A stretch of 64,000 bases of DNA from Rhodovastum atsumiense (GTDB lineage Bacteria > Pseudomonadota > Alphaproteobacteria > Acetobacterales > Acetobacteraceae): positions 62,001 to 126,000 of the forward strand of contig NZ_OW485602.1 of assembly GCF_937425535.1 (NCBI RefSeq), given 5' to 3'. Shown here in pieces: positions 58,504-64,000 of the stretch (positions are counted from its first letter, which is position 1; every line of letters begins with the position of its first letter). The notes beneath the pieces were generated by a model, which made no database searches, was not told where the DNA came from, and worked only from the letters and a program-made list of their open reading frames with translations. A program made the translations under genes and the position numbers.

Positions 58504-58590
58504 TCTCCTTCCGCATACCAGTGGGACGAGAGTAGATAGCCGATCTCAGAACGCGAACCGGCCAGCGGTGGCTTGTGCTACATGATACCG

Positions 58591-58642
58591 CAATTGCCGC
58601 CATGCCCGCGAGGCAGAGCAAGAAGAATGACCGCGCGCGCAT
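58591..58642 (-). pseudogene. Truncated secreted-protein gene downstream of flgI
   Basis: An ATG at 58642, preceded by AAAGG, starts MRARSFFLLCLAGMAAIA, a good signal-peptide beginning, 18 bases after the flgI stop. After 17 codons it runs into IS1595 copy B and the native sequence ends. By position it was the next gene of the flagellar operon, perhaps a rod- or ring-assembly protein; the remaining residues are too few to name it. Confidence 0.6.
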
Positions 58643-58660
58643 GGCAGCCTTTTTGTGGGA

Positions 58661-59803
58661 TCAGATGAACTGCAACTCGGCATGCAGGGCACCAGATGCC
58701 TTCAGGGCATTCAGCACCTGGATCAGGTCGCGCGGGCCCAGGCCAAGTGCGTTCAGCCCATTCACCAGATCCTTCAGCGTTGCCGACTTCTTCAGGATCT
58801 CAAGCTTCTTGTCGGATTGATCGGCAATCTCGACCTTGGTGTTCGGCACCACGACGGTTTGTCCGTTGGAGAAGGGGTTGGGCTGGCTGACCTGCGGGGT
58901 TTCGGTCACGCGCACTGTCAAATTGCCATGCGTGACTGCCACCGGATCGAGCTTCACGTCCGCGCCAACCACGATGGTGCCGCTCTTTTCATCGATCACC
59001 ACTCTGGCAGATATATCGGGCTTCACCTCGATGCGCTCGAGCGAGGCAATCAGGGCGGTCACACGATTTGTGTAACCGGGCGGGATCTGCACGTCCACGG
59101 TACCAAGATCGCGCGCCACTGCCGTGCCCATGCCAAGTTGGGCATTGATCGCGGATTCGATGCGGTTTGCCGTGGTGAAGTCGGGGTTGCGCAACGCCAG
59201 CCGGACGCCTGGCAGCGAATCAAGCGTGTTCGGCACCTCGCGTTCCACGATTGCGCCATTGGGCACGCGGCCTGCGGTCTGCACGCCTTGCTTGACCGAT
59301 TGTGCGGCACCCTTGGCCTCGAAGCCGCCCACGACCACCGGACCCTGGGCGACGGCATAGACCTCGCCGTCCGCGCCCATCAGCGGCGTGACCATGAGTG
59401 TGCCGCCCTGCAGTGACTTGGCATCGCCGAGCGAAGAGACCTGCACATCGAACGGCGTGCCCTGGCGGGCGAAGGCGGGCAGGGTTGTGGTGACCACCAC
59501 GGCAGCCGTGTTGCGGGTCTGCATCTGCAGCCCGTTCACGTTCACGCCCATCCGCTCCAGCATCGCACTCAGTGATTGCTGGGTGAACTGGGAATTGCGC
59601 AGCGTGTCGCCGGTGGTCTGGAGCCCGACCACCAGCCCATAGCCCACGAGCTGGTTGGCGCGCACGCCTTCGATCGACACCAGATCGCGCAGCAGCACCT
59701 GCGCCCGCGCGGGTGGAGCCGCGAGGGCAAAGAGCAGGGCCAGGAGCGGCACCAGGAGCAATGTCAGCAGCAGGCGCGGCGTTCTGCCGCTGGGTGTCGG
59801 CAT
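58661..59803 (-). CDS. flgI: Flagellar P-ring protein FlgI
   Basis: A 380-residue periplasmic protein that polymerises into the P-ring around the flagellar rod. The signal peptide covers about 1-35 (LLLTLLLVPLLALLFALAAP, cleavage near ARA-Q). The mature protein starts VLLRDLVSIEGVRANQLVGY and keeps GLQTTGDTLRNSQFTQQSL, GMGTAVARDLGTVDVQIPPG and the C-terminal TLKDLVNGLNALGLGPRDLI. Full family length. It lies 18 bases downstream of flgL on the same strand. Confidence 0.96.
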   Translation of the reverse strand: MPTPSGRTPRLLLTLLLVPLLALLFALAAPPARAQVLLRDLVSIEGVRANQLVGYGLVVGLQTTGDTLRNSQFTQQSLSAMLERMGVNVNGLQMQTRNTAAVVVTTTLPAFARQGTPFDVQVSSLGDAKSLQGGTLMVTPLMGADGEVYAVAQGPVVVGGFEAKGAAQSVKQGVQTAGRVPNGAIVEREVPNTLDSLPGVRLALRNPDFTTANRIESAINAQLGMGTAVARDLGTVDVQIPPGYTNRVTALIASLERIEVKPDISARVVIDEKSGTIVVGADVKLDPVAVTHGNLTVRVTETPQVSQPNPFSNGQTVVVPNTKVEIADQSDKKLEILKKSATLKDLVNGLNALGLGPRDLIQVLNALKASGALHAELQFI

Positions 59804-59821
59804 GGGAACCTCGGTGTCGGA

Positions 59822-61321
59822 TCAGCTGATGTAGTTCACCAGGCTCAGCTTGGAGAGCGACGCCGTGATGGCGTAGGTCGCCTGGAGCTGGACCTGCAGC
59901 GTTTGCAGCTTCTGGGCATCGGTGTAGGTGTCGGCCTGCTCGTATTGCAGGATCTGCTTGACAGTGGCGTTGGACGCGGATTGCTGGATGGTGGCGGCAC
60001 GGTCGAGGCGCTGCTGGGTGGAGCCAAGCACACCCGCGGTGACGGAAATTTGGCTCTGCACGCCGGTGAGCAGTGAGCCGGCTTTTTCCAGCAGATTCTT
60101 TTTGGCAGCGTTGTCGAGCTTGTCGGAATCGAGCAGGCTCAGCATCGACAACCCCTGCATCAGGCTCCGGAAATCGCTTTTGTTGGCCTTTACGTCGTAG
60201 CTGATAGTGCTGGTGGCACCGATCATCACCTGGGATCGTTTGCCGTCGTCACCGGCAACATAGGCGGTTCCAGTGAAGCTGCTTGTCAGTGCGGGCGTTC
60301 CCGCCGGCTGCGGCGTCGCGCCGCTGGTGTCGACCAGGGCTACCCGGTAGTTCTGCGCCGGCAGCGCGACGGAGGGAGTCCCGCCATCGGTGCCGTCGAA
60401 TGAAACGGTACCAGTTGCGCCTGCCGTGAAGCCCGTGCCCGAAATGGAGATGGTGCGGACAACATTGCCTGACGCATCGACGATCTGCGCGGCCAGTGTG
60501 GTGGCCCCTGCACTGCCGACCGTGTAGTTGATGCTTTGACTGGCAACGCCACCTTTGACGATGGTCACGTTGTTGTCGTTGAAGAAGTCGACGAGGCCGC
60601 TGCTGTTGACGGTGGTGGTATTGGTGCCGCCGCTGGGGTGGGTAACCGAGTCGCTCTCAGTCTTGGTCGTCGTGCCGTCGGAATTGGTCGTGATGGTGAC
60701 AGTGCCGTAGCCGGGGGTCGTGAGAGTCGTGGTTTTGCCATCCGCGGACAGGTTCGTGGTGGTGGTGGTGCCACCACCAAGCAGCGCCGCGACATCCTCA
60801 AGCTGGAGCTTTCCACCAGGCTTGGCGGCAGCCTGGGTGTTCAGGATGGTCTGGGCCTGGGTTGCGATGACCGAACCATCCGCCATGGGCGAGCCAGCGC
60901 TGTCGCTCCCGGCAAAGATGGCATGACCATCGTATTCCGTGTTCAGCAGGTCGGTGACCTGCGACAGAGCACTGCGGGCCTGAGCGGCCAGCACGTTCAT
61001 GCCGGTACCAGGCATGCTTGCAGAAACGTTCAGCGTTGCTGCTGCCATTTCTTTGGTGATGTCGGTCATGGATGACAATGCGGTTTGCATCGTATCCAGT
61101 CGCTGTCCAGCAGATGTTATGCTTGTATTTAGGGCGGTCTGCAGATCTTGGTCGATATGCAGTCGGTACAGAACCGAAGCTCCAGATCCAAGCTGACTGG
61201 CAGGATTCTCGATGGCGCCTGAGCTGATCTCGTTGGTCAGGCGGTTCATCTCCCGCTGCATGCGTGTCAGTTGGTTCTGACGCGTAAGCGAGGCGGCGGC
61301 GGTGGCGATACGGTCAAGCAT
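59822..61321 (-). CDS. flgL: Flagellar hook-filament junction protein FlgL
   Basis: A 499-residue secreted protein joining hook to filament with FlgK. The N-terminal flagellin-like helix region includes LTRQNQLTRMQREMNRLTNE and ISSGAIENPASQLG. The C-terminal helices include AKKNLLEKAGSLLTGVQSQI and LQYEQADTYTDAQKLQTLQV. The central part (about 180-390) is threonine-rich, longer than in short enterobacterial FlgL (about 317 residues), with a FlgD/Ig-like section. Twelve bases downstream of flgK; no signal peptide, as expected for flagellar export. Confidence 0.88.
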   Translation of the reverse strand: MLDRIATAAASLTRQNQLTRMQREMNRLTNEISSGAIENPASQLGSGASVLYRLHIDQDLQTALNTSITSAGQRLDTMQTALSSMTDITKEMAAATLNVSASMPGTGMNVLAAQARSALSQVTDLLNTEYDGHAIFAGSDSAGSPMADGSVIATQAQTILNTQAAAKPGGKLQLEDVAALLGGGTTTTTNLSADGKTTTLTTPGYGTVTITTNSDGTTTKTESDSVTHPSGGTNTTTVNSSGLVDFFNDNNVTIVKGGVASQSINYTVGSAGATTLAAQIVDASGNVVRTISISGTGFTAGATGTVSFDGTDGGTPSVALPAQNYRVALVDTSGATPQPAGTPALTSSFTGTAYVAGDDGKRSQVMIGATSTISYDVKANKSDFRSLMQGLSMLSLLDSDKLDNAAKKNLLEKAGSLLTGVQSQISVTAGVLGSTQQRLDRAATIQQSASNATVKQILQYEQADTYTDAQKLQTLQVQLQATYAITASLSKLSLVNYIS

Positions 61322-61333
61322 GGCGGTTCTCCG

Positions 61334-62842
61334 TCACTGCAGCTTGTTCAACTCGTCGAGCATTCGTGCCGCCGCCTGGATCACCTGGGCGCTGGCGGAA
61401 TGGGTCTGCTGCACAAGCAGCAGGCGCTGCAGCTCTTCATCGATATTTACGCCGGATTGGTTCTTTAGCGTGGTCTGAGCTTCCTGCGCTTGCGAGGTGC
61501 GGGTCTCGTTGCGTGAGGTCCAGGTCGCCAACTCGGACTGCTGCAGTCCTGCCACCTGCGATGTGGCATTGGAAAGGTTGAGCCCGTTAGGCAGGTCAGT
61601 AACCGAGGAGTCGTATGATCCTTGTCCGTTCAGGGCTTGAATAAAGGAAAGTATCTTACTGTTGTCAGAACTATAACCTTCGGAAGTGGCCTGAGCGCCG
61701 TCGCGAATGCGCCAGACTTCGCCGTTGGATTGGGAGGGATCCAGCCTTGAGTTTAGCGTGATGGCGCTGGCAAGGCCGGTGATCGCACTGCTGTCAGTGA
61801 CATCGAAGGGAGTCGTATAGGTTGCGTCGGTCGTCAATACGAGGGAGTGGTCATCACCAATGCCGTTGTGCACGCCGGCAATGGTCGATGAATTAACAAT
61901 GAATACGCCGGCTGCGTTGGTGTTTGTTTCTTTTTGTTGAAATGCAAGAACGAGATTCCCGGCGATTGCATCTAATTGCTGCGAGAATTTGGGCAGCGTC
62001 GTATCGCGCAATGTCAGGCCAGCGGCGATGCTCCCGCTTTCCGAAGCATTAAGTACCCGTCCATCCACCTTGATTGTATCGCCCACCTGCCCCGCAGGAA
62101 GTGCAGACGTTGGTGTGAAGGAGAGTTTGTGCACCTGCCCGTCCCACAGCGTGGTGCCACGGTCGGTGGTGATGATGATGCTGTTGTTGGAATCCTGAAA
62201 CACCTTCACCGGAACACGCTGCGCGATCTCTGCGATCAGGCTAGCGCGGGTATCTTCGAAGGGGGCCGTGGTCTCGCCGCGGGAGGCTGCGCGTTTGAGG
62301 TCGACCTCATTTTCGGAGAGTTGGGTGAGGGCGGTATTCACTGCTGTCACATCGGCATTGAGACCCTGGTCGGCTTGCACACGCGCATCCGCGACCGCTG
62401 TGTCAAGCCCGTGCAGTGTGTCCACCAGATCCTGCGCGGCGCTCACCGCTGCCTGCTGTGCCACCGTGTTATCGGGATTGGACGACAGAGCGGCCAGTGA
62501 TTTCTGGAATGCCGAAAGGGTGGACGGCAATGACTGTGAATCGGCAGGTTGGCCAACGGTCTTCATATAGGCGCCGAGCACGTCAATCATGCGCTGGCTG
62601 TAGGCCTGCGCGCCGGCGGTTTGGTTGGCGGCTGCTTCCAGTGTGGCATCACCCAGGCGCACCAGCGTTCCCGGCTCGACGCCGGTGCCCTGAGTGCCTG
62701 TGATCTGCTCGGCCCTCGGCAGGCCGCGACGAACGTAGCCCGGAGTATTGGCGTTGGCGATGTTGCCGGCGATCAGTTCGGCCTGGCGCTGCTCGATCTG
62801 CAGCGAGGACAGCGCGTTCGCGAGGGCGCCCGAGATTGTCAT
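61334..62842 (-). CDS. flgK: Flagellar hook-associated protein FlgK
   Basis: A 502-residue hook-filament junction protein. The N-terminus has the axial-protein motif IAGNIANANTPGYVRRGLPR. The C-terminus ends SGVNIDEELQRLLLVQQTHS and SAQVIQAAARMLDELNKLQ, typical of FlgK. Near-usual length for the family. It lies 55 bases downstream of flgE and 12 bases before flgL, forming the flgE-flgK-flgL-flgI order. Confidence 0.94.
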   Translation of the reverse strand: MTISGALANALSSLQIEQRQAELIAGNIANANTPGYVRRGLPRAEQITGTQGTGVEPGTLVRLGDATLEAAANQTAGAQAYSQRMIDVLGAYMKTVGQPADSQSLPSTLSAFQKSLAALSSNPDNTVAQQAAVSAAQDLVDTLHGLDTAVADARVQADQGLNADVTAVNTALTQLSENEVDLKRAASRGETTAPFEDTRASLIAEIAQRVPVKVFQDSNNSIIITTDRGTTLWDGQVHKLSFTPTSALPAGQVGDTIKVDGRVLNASESGSIAAGLTLRDTTLPKFSQQLDAIAGNLVLAFQQKETNTNAAGVFIVNSSTIAGVHNGIGDDHSLVLTTDATYTTPFDVTDSSAITGLASAITLNSRLDPSQSNGEVWRIRDGAQATSEGYSSDNSKILSFIQALNGQGSYDSSVTDLPNGLNLSNATSQVAGLQQSELATWTSRNETRTSQAQEAQTTLKNQSGVNIDEELQRLLLVQQTHSASAQVIQAAARMLDELNKLQ

Positions 62843-62897
62843 GTCGATGAGTCCGCAGAAGATGGCGGCGGGACGGCCAAAGCCGCCCCGGCCGGCG

Positions 62898-64000
62898 CTA
62901 CTGGTTCAGGCGGTTGGCGACGTCCAGCATCTGGTTGCTGGTCTGGATCACCGTGGCCGAGGAGGAATAGGCGCGCTGGGTCTGGATCAGCCGGGTCAGT
63001 TCCGTGCTGATATCGACGTTCGAGCCTTCAAGCGCACCACCCTCGGTGGCGCCGGCGGGGCCCTGACCGGGTTTGAACAGGCGCGGTACGCCGGCTGCGG
63101 GGTCCATGGCAAAGGCACCGCCGGAGACCGCACTGAGCCCATCGGGATTGGTGAAGAGCGCCAGTTCGAGCTGGTAGATCGGCCGGGTAGAGCCGTTGGA
63201 GAACGAGGCGATGACCTTGCCGTCACCATCGACGCTCACGCCTTGCAGCATGCCGAAGGAGGCGCCGTCCTTCTCAATCTTGGTGGCCGAGTAAGCGCCT
63301 GCATACTGGGTCATGCCGGCGCTGCTGTTGAGGACGCCGACGTTGACCTTGAGGGTCCTACCCGCTCCGGTCGTAATCGTGAAATCACCAGTCGTGGAGT
63401 CGTAGGTTGGTGCCGTTCCAACGGGATAAATTGATGTCGTTGCATCAACAGCGGACAGGGTTCCGGCCGGCTGAGAAGAACTCGTAGAACCGGCGCCGTT
63501 GAAGGTCAGCTTCGCCTGGCCGGAGATGTCACCGTTGGAGGAACTGAGCACACCAGTTGTTGTGATCAGTGAATTTGTCGGCGAAGTACCGTCTGTACCC
63601 CATACACTGATAGTTCCTGTAGCGGCTGTGGCGGGTATCTTCGCGGTGTCCTGGATAACCATGTTCCAGGTGTTGGCCGTTGGTGTGGTGGGAGTGGAGA
63701 AAACCGGTTGGAAGGTGATCGTCAGCGTTTGTGCATTGCCCAGTGCGTCATAATACTGGACCGAACTGGTATGGGCGGTTTGCGCCTGGGTGCTGGTGGT
63801 GCTCCAATCGCTGATATCGGTGCTTGGCAGGTTCGCGTTGAAGGTGACCTTTGTGGTCGCCGAGGCGGTGGCCTGCAGGTTGCCGATGTTGACCGTCCCC
63901 AGGCTGGTGATGTTGCTGTCAGTGGCGTTGGTGACGGGCTGGCCTGCCGAATCCAACTGGATGCCCTGCAGGTAATAGCCCCCCGTGTTGACCAGGTTGC
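62898..64000 (-). CDS. flgE: Flagellar hook protein FlgE, C-terminal part (runs off window)
   Basis: At least 366 residues of the hook protein; the gene begins beyond position 64000. Visible are NLVNTGGYYLQGIQLDSAGQ at the edge, then VQYYDALGNAQTLTITFQPV (FlaE domain), and the conserved C-terminal LEGSNVDISTELTRLIQTQR and SATVIQTSNQMLDVANRLNQ. The first axial helix is outside the window. FlgG shares the C-terminal signature, but the FlaE-type middle and the gene order favour FlgE. Confidence 0.9.
   Translation of the reverse strand, partial: NLVNTGGYYLQGIQLDSAGQPVTNATDSNITSLGTVNIGNLQATASATTKVTFNANLPSTDISDWSTTSTQAQTAHTSSVQYYDALGNAQTLTITFQPVFSTPTTPTANTWNMVIQDTAKIPATAATGTISVWGTDGTSPTNSLITTTGVLSSSNGDISGQAKLTFNGAGSTSSSQPAGTLSAVDATTSIYPVGTAPTYDSTTGDFTITTGAGRTLKVNVGVLNSSAGMTQYAGAYSATKIEKDGASFGMLQGVSVDGDGKVIASFSNGSTRPIYQLELALFTNPDGLSAVSGGAFAMDPAAGVPRLFKPGQGPAGATEGGALEGSNVDISTELTRLIQTQRAYSSSATVIQTSNQMLDVANRLNQ

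Larger units (their letters stand above)
56997..58590 (+). mobile_element. IS1595-family element, copy B (1594 bp, at a deletion junction)
   Basis: Same ends and length as copies A and C. Left flank GACTGACC belongs to the Tn3 transposase and right flank CAATTGCC to a flagellar-region gene, with no target duplication. Both flanking genes are cut, so the element marks the fusion point of two formerly separate sequences. Confidence 0.93.

Overview
The window is GC-rich alphaproteobacterial DNA, probably from the Acetobacteraceae/Rhodospirillales. That placement is an inference from gene content: a fused MrpAB antiporter, Aap-type amino-acid transport, a RepA/iteron replicon, several DUF4214 proteins and a flgE-flgK-flgL-flgI order. 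No rRNA, tRNA or CRISPR array was seen. The replicon could be a chromosome carrying an integrated plasmid, or a large plasmid/chromid.

Layout. 0-1.4 kb: an IS66-type element cut by the window edge. 1.8-8.4 kb: an mrpA(B)CDEFG cation/proton antiporter operon on the minus strand, headed by a ptsN-like gene. 8.8-17.7 kb: a LysR regulator divergent from a fused two-ATPase ABC exporter, then a minus-strand operon of a class V aminotransferase, an amino-acid binding protein and a fused double permease, with no ATPase nearby. 17.8-24 kb: a plasmid-derived block with a resolvase relic, a tyrosine recombinase, an Api92-like protein, a 20-bp direct repeat, inverted DnaA boxes, iterons, repA, a 1594-bp IS1595-type element (copy A) and a nucleotidyltransferase-fold protein. 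24.3-51.2 kb: a minus-strand surface-glycan region with very large multi-domain glycosyltransferases, FkbM-like, CmoB-like and sugar C-methyltransferases, a 1695-residue repeat protein, a GH16-DUF4214 protein and a small DUF4214 protein. 51.2-58.6 kb: a nest of mobile elements built into a Tn3-family transposon. 58.6-64 kb: flagellar genes flgI, flgL, flgK and flgE, the last running off the window.

The mobile nest can be reconstructed from the junctions. A Tn3-type resolvase gene is split after codon 5 by an IS1182-like element (CTAC duplication). It is split again by an IS66 element (GTCTGGCAC on both sides), which itself carries IS1595 copy C plus a 598-bp deletion. The Tn3 transposase is cut by IS1595 copy B, whose other side cuts a secreted-protein gene downstream of flgI. 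Copies B and C lack target duplications, so both mark deletions or rearrangements. Copy A keeps a clean 8-bp duplication.

The glycan genes would plausibly build, methylate and trim a surface polysaccharide, S-layer or flagellar glycan. Three unrelated-fold or separately placed methyltransferases share a C-terminal TxWRLTAPLR-like motif, and DUF4214 recurs in three proteins. The whole cluster is flanked by inverted IS1595 copies A and C, and direct copies A and B could delete it. These links are inference from proximity and shared domains.
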